Notes under the pieces: generated by a model | Database searches by the model: none | Seen by the model: only the letters and a program-made list of their open reading frames with translations | What the model was told of the DNA's origin: nothing | Made by a program: the position numbers and the translations under genes | Part shown: positions 34,530-43,247 of the stretch, piece by piece | How the letters are laid out: each line of letters starts with the position of its first letter | Numbering within the stretch: the stretch's first letter is position 1 | Source: Acetobacter orleanensis | Lineage (GTDB): Bacteria; Pseudomonadota; Alphaproteobacteria; Acetobacterales; Acetobacteraceae | Assembly: GCF_001581005.1 (NCBI RefSeq) | Contig: NZ_LHZV01000057.1 | Coordinates: 1-64,000 of the forward strand | Reading direction: 5' to 3' | DNA length: 64,000 nucleotides

Positions 34530-35165
34530 ATGTTTGGCCGCATGAGCGCCCATCTTTCCTCTCCTCGTATTGCCGCACTTGTGCTTGCTGGCGGCACGGG
34601 CTCCCGCATGGGCGGGTGTGATAAAACCCTGCTCCCCCTTTCCAGAACCCTGACCGTTCTGGATTATGTTCTATATGCTCTGCGCCCACACTGTGCGGCA
34701 CTGGCTATCAGCGCCAATGGAGACGCCTCTCGTTTCGCACCTTGGAACCTACCTGTTCTATCGGACATGGAGAGCGATACCGGGCCGCTTGCTGGTATTC
34801 TGGAAGGATTGCGTTGGGCAGAAGCACAAAACTGTTCCGTTCTGATCACCGTTCCCGGCGACACACCGTTTATCCCGGCTGATTTACCGCAGCGTTTACT
34901 TCCGGCTCCGGCGGTTGCCGTATCAGCTAACCGGCACCATCATCTGGTTGCCAGTTGGCCCACCTCATGCCGTTCTGCGCTGGAAGCGTGGCTTAGCCAG
35001 CCCGAGTGTAAAGATAAACGCCGTATCCGCGCTTTTGCTGCAACGTTGGGTATGCGCTCTATCGTCTTTCCTGATCAGTCACCGGATCTGTTTTTCAACA
35101 TCAATACACCTGATGAGTACGCTTATGCCCGCACGCTGGCTTATGAAGGGCTAACACATGCCTGA
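34530..35165 (+). CDS. mobA: Molybdenum cofactor guanylyltransferase
   Basis: MobA attaches GMP to molybdopterin, making the bis-MGD cofactor used by enzymes such as formate dehydrogenase. The nucleotide-binding motif LVLAGGTGSRMGGCDKTLL lies near the N-terminus; LSDMESDTGPLAGILEGL and TVPGDTPFIP are also typical. The start at 34530 has AGG five bases upstream; 34542 is an alternative ATG. The gene overlaps fdhD by 8 bases, so the two act as a unit. No molybdoenzyme gene is in the window. Confidence 0.93.
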   Translation: MFGRMSAHLSSPRIAALVLAGGTGSRMGGCDKTLLPLSRTLTVLDYVLYALRPHCAALAISANGDASRFAPWNLPVLSDMESDTGPLAGILEGLRWAEAQNCSVLITVPGDTPFIPADLPQRLLPAPAVAVSANRHHHLVASWPTSCRSALEAWLSQPECKDKRRIRAFAATLGMRSIVFPDQSPDLFFNINTPDEYAYARTLAYEGLTHA

Positions 35166-35949
35166 ATCCGTCATGACCTATTGGCCAGTACAGCGTTTTA
35201 CCGAAACAGAGGCTGAAACCACTACACTCGCCATTGCCGAGGAAACGCCGGTCAATTTTGTCTATAACAGCGTGCCATACGCTGTGATGATGGCAACGTG
35301 TCAGGATCTGGAAGATTATGCCTATGGCTTTTCTATAACGGAACGTCTGGTTTCCCATCCCTCCTCTATCCGCAGTATCCGAACAGAAATGGGAGAAGAC
35401 GGTGTCACCCTGTTTCTCGATATTGCAGGAGAAGATTTCCGGCGTCTGTTACAGTCCCGGCGCGCCATGACGGGTCGAACAGGGTGTGGCGTCTGCGGCA
35501 GTGAAGATCTGAAAAGTCTTCATCAGGCGCTACCTGCTGTGCCAGTCATGCCTCCCGTACCCCTTTCTGCAATTCGACATGCTGTGAAGACACTGGCTGA
35601 CCATCAGACACTGAATGCACAGGTGCATATGGTCCATGGGGCAGCGTGGTATGGTTCAGAGGGTGCCTTGCGCATGATCCGTGAAGATGTCGGCCGCCAC
35701 AACGCTCTGGATAAATTGATTGGAGCGGGGCTTCGTCAAAACATCTGCTTTGCAGAGGGGTTTTGTATCATTACCAGCCGATGCTCTTACGAAATGGTGC
35801 AGAAGGCCATTCTGGCTGGTTTTTCCACGCTGGTTGCCGTATCTGCCCCCACAACCCGCGCCGTGCGACTGGCAGAGCAGGCAGGACTAACTATTGTAGC
35901 ATTAGCGCGGCGGTCCTCACAGCATCTGTTTACAGGTGCTATCGGATGA
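35158..35949 (+). CDS. fdhD: Formate dehydrogenase sulfurtransferase FdhD
   Basis: FdhD passes sulfur from the cysteine desulfurase to the molybdenum centre of formate dehydrogenase. The essential cysteine pair is in GRTGCGVCGSEDL, and VHGAAWYGSEGALRMIREDV with GRHNALDKLIGAGL matches the family core. The C-terminal region TSRCSYEMVQKAI and VSAPTTRAVRLAEQAGL is complete. It overlaps mobA and is followed by a strong bidirectional terminator. The formate dehydrogenase it serves must lie elsewhere. Confidence 0.95.
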   Translation: MPESVMTYWPVQRFTETEAETTTLAIAEETPVNFVYNSVPYAVMMATCQDLEDYAYGFSITERLVSHPSSIRSIRTEMGEDGVTLFLDIAGEDFRRLLQSRRAMTGRTGCGVCGSEDLKSLHQALPAVPVMPPVPLSAIRHAVKTLADHQTLNAQVHMVHGAAWYGSEGALRMIREDVGRHNALDKLIGAGLRQNICFAEGFCIITSRCSYEMVQKAILAGFSTLVAVSAPTTRAVRLAEQAGLTIVALARRSSQHLFTGAIG

Positions 35950-36006
35950 ACTCTGCCCAGCATTGTTCTATTTCATATGCAGTATTTTTCATAAAATAAT
36001 CCAAAC

Positions 36007-36041
36007 AAAAACCCCCTTCAGGCTGCCCTGAAGGGGGTTTT
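36007..36041. terminator. Bidirectional terminator between fdhD and the porin gene
   Basis: CCCCCTTCAGG (36012-36022), loop CTGC, CCTGAAGGGGG (36027-36037). It is flanked by AAAA on the left and TTTT on the right, so it can stop transcripts from both strands. Confidence 0.92.
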
Positions 36042-36111
36042 GCATCAGATCACATATGTAGTTCTGAAAGAGATTTGTTCAAACCTCTTTCAGACTGTCA
36101 CGAAGACCAGA

Positions 36112-37824
36112 TTAGAAGCCTGCCTGCACACGAACAGAGACGGCGTTGCCTGTGCGGCCATAAATGTTGGTCGGCTGCTCACTACGAGAAACAATGAAGT
36201 GGCTGTAATCAAGCATCATGCGGAAGTGACGGTTCGGATACCAGTTGACACCACCTGTCCAGACTGTCTGCTGACCACCACGGATTACGTTCTTGGCGTA
36301 AGCATCCGTCAGGCGGCTGTTGAGGTCGATCACACTGTAATGACCCACAACTTCCATCGCACCCCAATGATTCGTAGCGGGATCGAACTCTTCACTTTCT
36401 TTCACGCCCGGTGCGCCGAAGGCCCCTTCTTTTTCGTTATACATACGCGGGTTGCCAAAGAGCGTGTAGGATGCAGCGCCATACCAACCTTGGAAACCAG
36501 CAGATTTCAGGCCCGGCGCATCACGCTGAACACCAACGTGATAGTATTCACCCTTCACGATCAGGCGTTTCCAGCGGACACCCAGTTCAGGGCCAGCAGC
36601 CCAGACCTGTGCTGCGTTGCTAATACCACCAGTTGCCGAAAGGTTGGCTTCACCAATATCAAATTCAGGACGCTGACCGAAGGACGTGGAACGCGAGCAA
36701 TGATAGGCATCTGTGGAGTTACAGGCCTGACGGAAGGACGCGATTGAGGAGATACCCGTGTGGACATCCCAGTCTTTCGTCGCAACCGGACGCCCGGCAA
36801 CACGCAGCATGCCGCCTGTCTGGCTGTCCATGGTTGTGCCGCTACCACCGCCGTAATAGGTGCTGTTCATGTCAGATGCGTTGCGGTGGCCCCACTCCTG
36901 ACCGGTGAAGTAACCAGCAATCCACCAGCGTTTTTCATAATGCAGAGCGCCAACGCTAAAGCGGGCGTCACCTGCTGCAATGTTACGCACCATGTCTGTA
37001 ATGCTCGGACGTTCGAGCGTGAAGAAGTCGTTGGAGCTTTCAGAATCTTCTTCAGTCACGCGCGGCTGGAAATAACCAACAGTCAGAATGGTATTATGCA
37101 GACCGGTATAGTTCAGGTTGCCTTCATACAGCCCGACATACCCATCGTTATGGTTCGCGCCGAAGTCAGGCGTGACAGCCGCAACCCAGTTTTTGTAACG
37201 GAAGGTGAAGGGAATACGGAGACGGCGCATGTTAGTGGTAAAGCTATTGAAAGCCCCACGCGCTTCACCCGGCCGCGGCCCTGAGTTGAAGAAGCCACCG
37301 AAATCTTCATGGAAGGCAAGGCCAATGGACAGGCCGTAAGCACCGTCTTCAGAGGCGACCGTGAAACGACCTTTCGGGAAGCCGACGATCATGCCGCCGA
37401 CATGCACGTTTTCATCGCTTCTGGTAGCGGCGCGGAAAGACTTCCATGACATGACATCCCCACGGTCAGACGTGGGCGTGCCTGCATTGGCCAGATGAAT
37501 GCGGTTGGCTGAGGCAGGCTGCTCATTGAACTGCACACTTGGGTCAACCGGACCGGAGGCAATGTCATGATGACCGGCTACACGACCACCATGAGCCGAT
37601 GCGCTGCTCATGTGGTCCTGCCGATGAGATACAGTTTCAGTCTTAGCCAGACGACTTTTAAGCGTCGTGATCTGCCCCATCATTTCTTTCCGCATCTGCG
37701 CCATTTCAAGGCGAAGGGCACGGATCTGGGCGTCGTCAGAAGACGATGCCATTGCGACAGGTGCCGCGCCACCCATCAAAAATGAAGCAAAAGCTAGAGA
37801 TGAAATAACCGGTTTACTGCGCAT
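36112..37824 (-). CDS. Phosphate-selective porin O/P-like outer membrane protein
   Basis: The signal peptide (MRSKPVISSLAFASFLMGGA, cut after AMA) is followed by a short coiled-coil (IRALRLEMAQMRKEMMGQIT) and a long beta-barrel region rich in aromatic, glycine-spaced strands, ending in aromatic VSVRVQAGF as outer-membrane barrels do. The pattern fits OprO/OprP porins that admit phosphate or polyphosphate. Four 11-bp Pho half-sites precede it, consistent with induction by phosphate starvation. The ATG at 37824 is preferred; a start at 37875 would place the Pho sites almost on the ribosome site. Confidence 0.88.
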   Translation of the reverse strand: MRSKPVISSLAFASFLMGGAAPVAMASSSDDAQIRALRLEMAQMRKEMMGQITTLKSRLAKTETVSHRQDHMSSASAHGGRVAGHHDIASGPVDPSVQFNEQPASANRIHLANAGTPTSDRGDVMSWKSFRAATRSDENVHVGGMIVGFPKGRFTVASEDGAYGLSIGLAFHEDFGGFFNSGPRPGEARGAFNSFTTNMRRLRIPFTFRYKNWVAAVTPDFGANHNDGYVGLYEGNLNYTGLHNTILTVGYFQPRVTEEDSESSNDFFTLERPSITDMVRNIAAGDARFSVGALHYEKRWWIAGYFTGQEWGHRNASDMNSTYYGGGSGTTMDSQTGGMLRVAGRPVATKDWDVHTGISSIASFRQACNSTDAYHCSRSTSFGQRPEFDIGEANLSATGGISNAAQVWAAGPELGVRWKRLIVKGEYYHVGVQRDAPGLKSAGFQGWYGAASYTLFGNPRMYNEKEGAFGAPGVKESEEFDPATNHWGAMEVVGHYSVIDLNSRLTDAYAKNVIRGGQQTVWTGGVNWYPNRHFRMMLDYSHFIVSRSEQPTNIYGRTGNAVSVRVQAGF

Positions 37825-37880
37825 CTTTGCCAATCCAGAGGAGATAAGATGATTGCTGAATATCCTAGCGAACATCGCTT

Positions 37881-37924
37881 GTGCGTGATGGTTTCATGAT
37901 GGTTTCGTTACAGTCCTATGACAA
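37881..37924 (-). promoter_or_regulatory. Double Pho box: four tandem 11-bp PhoB half-sites
   Basis: On the minus strand four contiguous 11-mers read TTGTCATAGGA, CTGTAACGAAA, CCATCATGAAA and CCATCACGCAC. The first two closely match the E. coli Pho-box pattern CTGTCATA-WAW-CTGTMAY; the last two are weaker repeats in the same register. Located 57 bases before the porin start. Confidence 0.78.
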
Positions 37925-37954
37925 AAAAGGCGGGCTGGATAATCCAGCCCGCCT
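37922..37954 (-). terminator. Terminator of the phoB-phoR-pstS transcript
   Basis: On the minus strand AGGCGGGCTGGA pairs with TCCAGCCCGCCT (37928-37939 and 37943-37954) with a 3-base loop, followed by six T. The T-run leads directly into the porin Pho box. Confidence 0.93.
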
Positions 37955-38029
37955 CACTTCTGAAAAGACTTTTTTAAGAAGATATCTTAAAAAGTATTCT
38001 GAAAGGGATTGATAGAATAATGGGGTTTT

Positions 38030-39052
38030 TTACTTCGCACTTTTCCATGCAGCCAGAATGCTGGTCTTGACGGCCTGCGGCAGAGCCACATAGTCCAGCT
38101 TCTGTGCTGTTGCATCACCCTTTTCAAAGGCCCATGTGAAGAACTTACGCACGGCTTCACCGCGTGCAGCATTTTTCGGGGCAATCGGGGTCAGCACGTA
38201 GGTTGCAGAGACGATCGGCCATGCGCCTTTACCCTGCGTGTCCAGCAGGTTCACTGCGAAATGAGAGGCATGCTGCCAGTCAGCAGCTTCCGCAGCATGG
38301 GCAAAGCTTGCCTGATTCGCAGAAACATCTTCACCCGCACGGTTGTGCAGCTTAACGGTCGTCAGGTGGTTACGGCTGGCATAGGCATATTCAACATAGC
38401 CAATCGCGCCTTCCGTGTTCTGCACGGTGGCGGCCACGCCATCGTTCCCACGGGCGCCCAGACCACCGGGCCATGAGATGGACGTGCTGGCGCCCAGAGA
38501 ATCGTGCCATGAAGCAGAAGAGCCAGACAGATAGGACGTGAAGACGAACGTCGTACCGGAACCGTCTGCACGGTGCACGGGTGCGACGGCCATGTCCGGC
38601 AGCTTTACACCCGGGTTAAGGGCGGCAATCTTCGGGTCATTCCATTCCGTGATTTCACCAGCATAGATACCAGCCAGCACCGCACCGCTCAGGCGCAGCG
38701 TGTCAGCTTTCATGCCCGGAACATTGATGACGGGCACAATACCGCCCATCACTGTCGGGAACTGGAAAAGACCGGCAGAGTCGATCTTTTGCGCATCCAT
38801 CGGCGCATCGGACGCACCGAAATCAACCGTTCCTGCCAGAACCTGATTCTGCCCGGCGCTGGACCCAACGCTCTGGTAGTTCACCGTGACGCCAGCGGCG
38901 GTTTTGGCTGTCTCACCCCAAGCCTCGTAAATCGGGGCGGCGAAGCTGGAACCGGCGCCAGTGACGCTTTCGGCCCGGGAGACGCTCGGCAGTGCAGCGG
39001 TCAAGCACGTTGCAGCGAGCAGACACAGAGCAGGCCTGAAGGAAAGACGCAT
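38030..39052 (-). CDS. pstS: Phosphate ABC transporter substrate-binding protein PstS
   Basis: This is a periplasmic phosphate-binding protein. A signal peptide (FRPALCLLAATCLTAALPSV) is followed by the PstS hallmark VTGAGSSFAAPIYEAWGE; the phosphate-binding loops appear as SSAGQNQVLAGTVDFGASDAP and VHRADGSGTTFVFTSYL. Length 340 is standard. The ATG at 39052 gives the normal signal peptide. It is the third gene after phoB and phoR. The membrane and ATPase subunits PstC, PstA and PstB are not adjacent and must be elsewhere. Confidence 0.95.
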   Translation of the reverse strand: MRLSFRPALCLLAATCLTAALPSVSRAESVTGAGSSFAAPIYEAWGETAKTAAGVTVNYQSVGSSAGQNQVLAGTVDFGASDAPMDAQKIDSAGLFQFPTVMGGIVPVINVPGMKADTLRLSGAVLAGIYAGEITEWNDPKIAALNPGVKLPDMAVAPVHRADGSGTTFVFTSYLSGSSASWHDSLGASTSISWPGGLGARGNDGVAATVQNTEGAIGYVEYAYASRNHLTTVKLHNRAGEDVSANQASFAHAAEAADWQHASHFAVNLLDTQGKGAWPIVSATYVLTPIAPKNAARGEAVRKFFTWAFEKGDATAQKLDYVALPQAVKTSILAAWKSAK

Positions 39053-39112
39053 TTCGGTTTTATCCCTGGACATCATAAATAACGACGCAAATCGCCACGT
39101 CGGGAACAACCC

Positions 39113-40444
39113 TTACTGGGTTTGCGCCTCACGCGGGATGACATGTTGAAGACTATTTTTTGAAGGTTTTATGACATCCGGCGCAGCCGCCACCCGCGGC
39201 AACCAGATGAGGCAGGTTGTGCCCTTGCCAACCGTGCTTTCAACCACAAAACGCCCGCCATGGCGGGTGACAACATGCTGGACAATGGCGAGCCCCAACC
39301 CGCTGCCCTGCACCGTGACCGCTGTTTTGGGCACGCGGTAGAAATGCTCCGTCAGTCGCGGGAGGTGCCGTGCGGCAATACCCGGCCCGGTATCCGCAAC
39401 ACTCAGCACGACCCCCGGCACCGCAGGCCAACGGGAATCGAGGGGGGCTGGCCCGCAGGACACCGTAACCTGCAAGCTACCAGACGCAGGCGCGCCATCC
39501 GTCAGGGTGCCATATTTGATAGCGTTCTCAATCAGATTGAGCAGCACCTGCACAAGCTGGCCGATATCCGCGGCGACGCACAACGCGGGGTCCGGGACAG
39601 GCTGGATAGCCAGTTTTGCCTTTTTCTGACGAAACAGAGCCTGAGACTCGGCTTTCAGGCGGGCAAATAAATCTGTCAGCGCAACAGAACCACGCGGGCG
39701 CTGGTGCTCCACGCGCTGCACGCGGGACAGATAGAGCAGATCATCCAGCAAATGCTGCATCCGCTTGCCTTGCGCGGCCATGATCCCGAGAAATTCCTGC
39801 TGTGCTTCCGGGTCATCCGCAGCGGGGCCTTGTAGCGTTTCCACAAACCCCATTAATGCCGCGAGCGGTGTGCGCAGTTCATGGCTGGCGTAGGCTACAA
39901 AATCGGTATGCTGGCGCTCGGTATTGTCCGCTTCCGTTTCATCATGCAACGCCACAAAAACCAGCACATACGGCGGCCGGTCTGACAATGCGCTCCGGCC
40001 ACGAGGGTCTGCACAGAACGTTGCGGGCAAGACATGCTGCTGGAAAAGTGCCCGGATAACCCGATGATGCGGAACATCCAGGACGATACGTGCTGTTTCC
40101 GCACCGGACGGCGCATCCAGATTTTTTTCAGCCAGCCGGTCTAGCGCTGTCTGAAAAGCAGGATGCCGTTTGATACTGCCCAGATTGTCTTCAAAAATCC
40201 GATGCGCTTCCGGCGAGGCATAGTGCAGCCGACGCTCTGCATCCAGCACCATCGTGGCTGCCGGCAGACAGGCCATGACCTGCTCCACCGCTTCCAGCAC
40301 AGCGGTTCTGGCAGATGTCGGACTATCTTCATGATGATAAGGTCGGGCCACGTCTTTTCCCGGCCGCAGCCGCGCCGCCAGCATTGTTGCTGTCAGCCCG
40401 CTCCCCACCAGTATCCCTGCCACAGCAACAAGTGCCTCATGCAT
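39113..40444 (-). CDS. phoR: Phosphate regulon sensor histidine kinase PhoR
   Basis: An N-terminal membrane segment (ALVAVAGILVGSGLTATMLA) is followed by a PAS-like region with LPAATMVLDAERRLHYASPE. The H-box is YASHELRTPLAALMGFVETL. The ATPase domain has NLIENAIKYG, VADTGPGIA and GSGLGLAIVQHV. In the phosphate regulon it phosphorylates PhoB under starvation. It lies 32 bases downstream of phoB and 60 bases upstream of pstS on the same strand, consistent with one operon. Confidence 0.93.
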   Translation of the reverse strand: MHEALVAVAGILVGSGLTATMLAARLRPGKDVARPYHHEDSPTSARTAVLEAVEQVMACLPAATMVLDAERRLHYASPEAHRIFEDNLGSIKRHPAFQTALDRLAEKNLDAPSGAETARIVLDVPHHRVIRALFQQHVLPATFCADPRGRSALSDRPPYVLVFVALHDETEADNTERQHTDFVAYASHELRTPLAALMGFVETLQGPAADDPEAQQEFLGIMAAQGKRMQHLLDDLLYLSRVQRVEHQRPRGSVALTDLFARLKAESQALFRQKKAKLAIQPVPDPALCVAADIGQLVQVLLNLIENAIKYGTLTDGAPASGSLQVTVSCGPAPLDSRWPAVPGVVLSVADTGPGIAARHLPRLTEHFYRVPKTAVTVQGSGLGLAIVQHVVTRHGGRFVVESTVGKGTTCLIWLPRVAAAPDVIKPSKNSLQHVIPREAQTQ

Positions 40445-40476
40445 GATTCAGGCACTCCGCTGCGTCAGAACGTGTG

Positions 40477-41169
40477 TTAATCCTGTGGCATATCAAGTGC
40501 ATATCCCCGGGCGCGGACAGTTCTGATCAGGTCTTTCTCATCCCCTGCGTTCAGCGTCTGCCGCAACCGTCTGATATGCACATCAACCGTGCGCAATTCC
40601 ACACAGGAGCTGCGCTCCCATGCCTGTTCCAGCAATTCCTCGCGCGAGAACACCTGACCGGGATGCGTCATCAGGAATTCCAGCAATCTATACTCGGTCG
40701 GCCCCAAAGGCAGGAGCCGCCCGCTGCGTTCCACTTTATGGGCAACACGGTCTAGCACCAGCGTGTCAAACTTCAGCACGTTGCCGGAAGGCGGGAGCCG
40801 ACGCAGCATGGCCTTGACCCGCGCAAAGAGTGTTTCCATGCCGAACGGCTTGATCAGATAATCGTCCGCGCCAATTTCCAACCCGCGTACGCTGTCCGTC
40901 TCCTGCCCGCGCGCGCTGAGCATGATGATGGGAATGGATTTTGTTTTTGGCTGTTCTCTCAACTGCCGACACACTTCCAGACCGGAAATCCCGGGAAGCA
41001 TCCAGTCCAGCAGAATCAGATCAGGCGCACGGCGACTCACCTGATCAAGAGCAGTATGGCCATCCCCAGCCAGACGGACATCATAGCCCTGCTTTTCCAG
41101 ATTATAGCAGATCAGCCGGGAGAGCGCCGGGTCATCCTCAACAACGAGAACGCTTGCATTGTTTGACAT
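40477..41169 (-). CDS. phoB: Phosphate regulon response regulator PhoB
   Basis: This receiver plus winged-helix regulator has acidic DD near residue 12, phospho-Asp in DLILLDWMLPGISGLE, Thr/Ser and the Lys in DYLIKPF. The C-terminal domain has LLPLGPTEYRLLEFLMTHPG, SREELLEQAWE, VDVHIRRLRQTL and VRARGYAL, all typical of PhoB. Identity as PhoB rather than a generic OmpR regulator rests on the following phoR and pstS. The ATG at 41169 (MSNNASVLVV) is correct; the frame extends further upstream without support. Confidence 0.93.
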   Translation of the reverse strand: MSNNASVLVVEDDPALSRLICYNLEKQGYDVRLAGDGHTALDQVSRRAPDLILLDWMLPGISGLEVCRQLREQPKTKSIPIIMLSARGQETDSVRGLEIGADDYLIKPFGMETLFARVKAMLRRLPPSGNVLKFDTLVLDRVAHKVERSGRLLPLGPTEYRLLEFLMTHPGQVFSREELLEQAWERSSCVELRTVDVHIRRLRQTLNAGDEKDLIRTVRARGYALDMPQD

Positions 41170-41227
41170 GAACACCCCATAGCGATTCGGGCGCAGGATA
41201 AGCCGGGAAACACGGGAAAAACAACCA

Positions 41228-41245
41228 GTGTCATAAAAATTACAC
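41228..41245. promoter_or_regulatory. Candidate PhoB site upstream of phoB
   Basis: GTGTCAT-AAAA-ATTACAC is an imperfect inverted repeat whose left part matches the TGTCATAA half of a Pho box; the right part fits less well. It lies 59 bases before the phoB start. Autoregulation by PhoB is plausible but the site is weaker than the porin one. Confidence 0.4.
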
Positions 41246-41518
41246 ATATCCGGGACCCGTGTTCCGAGGCTCTGACCGGATGTAACATTATTCTCTACAA
41301 AGGCTGGCGTTCTGGCTTATGAACCGCTTAGGAGCTGGGCCGGCAATTGTACCGGGTTCCCCCTCCCGAAACGTATTTTTCGCCCCCTCTGCCTCAAAAA
41401 TGCAGACGCGGTTTGCTGTCATGCGCCTCCGCCATGAAACCTTTCACAACCGGGTTTCCCGCTCCTTCTCGGAACGCGGACTTTTAGAGCCGGGGATGCT
41501 GAAGGGATCTGCACAACG

Positions 41519-41581
41519 CTGAAAAACAAGATACAGCGGGAGCGTATTTACGCGCAGTATCCAGCCCTCGTCGTTTTTCAG
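41519..41581. ncRNA. Candidate structured RNA element (nested stems)
   Basis: CTGAAAAAC (41519-41527) pairs perfectly with GTTTTTCAG (41573-41581). Inside, GATAC (41530) pairs with GTATC (41557), and GCGT (41542) with ACGC (41550). The stems are coaxial, in a region without protein genes. Either strand could be transcribed. It matches no RNA family I can recognise. Confidence 0.33.
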
Positions 41582-41803
41582 GCTTTTAGGGGGTGAAATC
41601 ATCACGGCCATGCAGCAGGCCCCATATACCCGCTGAACTTGGGTTTGCACGCATACGGAGAAATCTTATCTGTATTTTTCTGAGACTGTGCCGCCGCCGC
41701 TCCGATTACGCCTTAGAAAAACTTTTCGGCACGGCGACAGATTTCCTCTGTTTTCACGGGTAGGATGATAAGTGTCGTCAGACCCACAGCGCCTTGGTGG
41801 CAA

Positions 41804-41848
41804 TAAAAAACCGCTGCATGACCCTTTTTTCAAAGGGCCACACAGCGG
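41804..41848 (-). terminator. Terminator of purA
   Basis: On the minus strand CCGCTG (41843-41848 arm) pairs with CAGCGG (41811-41816 arm) around an inner CCCTTT/AAAGGG stem, followed by a T-run (41805-41810). It lies 34 bases after the purA stop. Confidence 0.88.
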
Positions 41849-41881
41849 GTCAAACCACACTATTGAGTGGCGGATAGTTAC

Positions 41882-43171
41882 TTAGTCTTCAAACGGGTCA
41901 CGCATCAGGATGGTATCATCCCGATCTGGGCTGGTGGAGAGCAGCGTGACAGGTGCGCCGACCAGTTCTTCAATCCGGCGTACATATTTGATGGCCTGTG
42001 CCGGAAGGTCCGCCCAGCGCCGTGCGCCGTGCGTGGTTTCTTTCCAGCCTTCCATCGTTTCAAAAATCGGCTTGATGCGGGACTGAGCCGCCGGGGAGGA
42101 CGGGAAACGGTCCGTCTTCTCACCGTCCAGTTCATACCCCACACAAATGCGGATTTCGTCAAAACCATCCAGCACGTCCAGTTTGGTGAGAGCCAGACCA
42201 TTCACGCCACCAACGCGCACGGCATGACGCACCAGAATGGCATCAAACCAGCCACAGCGGCGCGGACGCCCCGTAACCGTGCCAAACTCATGGCCGCGCT
42301 CACCAATTTTGCGGCCAACATCATCAAAAAGTTCTGTCGGGAACGGCCCTTCCCCCACGCGGGTGCAATAGGCTTTGGCAATACCCAGCACAAACCCGGC
42401 GGCATTCGGCCCCATGCCAGACCCGGTGCCCGCATTGGCGGCGACCGTGTTGGAACTGGTGACGAACGGATAAGTGCCGTGGTCCACATCCAGCATGACA
42501 GCCTGCGCACCTTCAAACAGGATACGGCGACCGCCGCGACGGGCTTCATCCAGAATATCCCATGTCGGAGCCATAAACGGCAGAACCTTGGGCGCTATGT
42601 CGGTCAGGAAGGCCATCAGCTCTTCCTTTGTGAACGTCTCGGCACCCAGACCCGCCAGCAGCGTGTTATGGTGCAGCAGCAGTTCGTCCAGCTTCCAGTC
42701 CAGCGTTTCAGGCTCGGCCAGATCACACAAGCGGATGGCGCGGCGGGCCACCTTATCTTCATACGCCGGGCCAATGCCGCGGCCTGTGGTGCCAATCTTG
42801 CGGTCCCCACGAGCGGCTTCACGCGCGCGGTCCAGCGCGCCATGCACCGGCAGGATCAGGGGCGCGTTTTCCGCAATTTTCAGGGTGTCCGGCGTGACTG
42901 TCAGCCCCTGTTCCTGAATACGGCCAATTTCCGCCAGCAGAGCCTGCGGGTCCACCACCACGCCGTTGCCAATAATGCCCAGCTTGCCGCTGACAACACC
43001 GGAGGGCAGCAGCGAAAGCTTGTAGACCTGATTACCCACCACCAGCGTGTGCCCGGCATTGTGGCCACCCTGAAAGCGCACAACAATGTCTGCCCGGCTG
43101 GCCAGCCAGTCTACAATCTTACCTTTGCCTTCATCGCCCCACTGGGCGCCGATCACCGTGACGTTGGACAT
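41882..43171 (-). CDS. purA: Adenylosuccinate synthetase
   Basis: PurA joins IMP and aspartate with GTP, the first committed step to AMP. The P-loop-like start [30 protein letters not shown], and [15 protein letters not shown] are canonical, as is [16 protein letters not shown] with [12 protein letters not shown]. Length 429 is normal. The reading frame runs about 100 codons further upstream, but these show no homology and overlap the hisZ terminator; the ATG at 43171 is the true start. It has its own terminator. Confidence 0.97.
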   Translation of the reverse strand: MSNVTVIGAQWGDEGKGKIVDWLASRADIVVRFQGGHNAGHTLVVGNQVYKLSLLPSGVVSGKLGIIGNGVVVDPQALLAEIGRIQEQGLTVTPDTLKIAENAPLILPVHGALDRAREAARGDRKIGTTGRGIGPAYEDKVARRAIRLCDLAEPETLDWKLDELLLHHNTLLAGLGAETFTKEELMAFLTDIAPKVLPFMAPTWDILDEARRGGRRILFEGAQAVMLDVDHGTYPFVTSSNTVAANAGTGSGMGPNAAGFVLGIAKAYCTRVGEGPFPTELFDDVGRKIGERGHEFGTVTGRPRRCGWFDAILVRHAVRVGGVNGLALTKLDVLDGFDEIRICVGYELDGEKTDRFPSSPAAQSRIKPIFETMEGWKETTHGARRWADLPAQAIKYVRRIEELVGAPVTLLSTSPDRDDTILMRDPFED

Positions 43172-43213
43172 AAAACGCTCTGCTCCTGGAAAATCTACCT
43201 GAAAAATCCTGCC

Positions 43214-43234
43214 AAAAAGGCCTGCAGCAGGCCT
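43214..43234 (-). terminator. Terminator of hisZ
   Basis: On the minus strand AGGCCT-gctgc-AGGCCT followed by TTTTT (43214-43234). The hairpin lies between the hisZ stop and purA start, so purA likely has its own promoter in the remaining 40 bases. Confidence 0.75.
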
Positions 43235-43247
43235 CTGGCATAGAGGG

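Larger units (their letters stand above)
41170..41881. other. Long intergenic region between phoB and purA
   Basis: No protein gene is convincing. It contains the phoB promoter area with a candidate Pho-like site (41228-41245), a nested hairpin that could be a structured RNA (41519-41581), and the purA terminator (41804-41848). The 41280-41500 part shows no clear signal. The reading frame at 41319-41522 has no ribosome site and no recognisable domain. Confidence 0.55.

Noticed and set aside
41319-41522. 67-residue frame in the phoB-purA gap
   Set aside because: No ribosome site and atypical composition; the region looks structural or regulatory instead.
41867-43243. 458-residue plus-strand frame opposite purA
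   Set aside because: Antisense shadow of purA; no homology visible.
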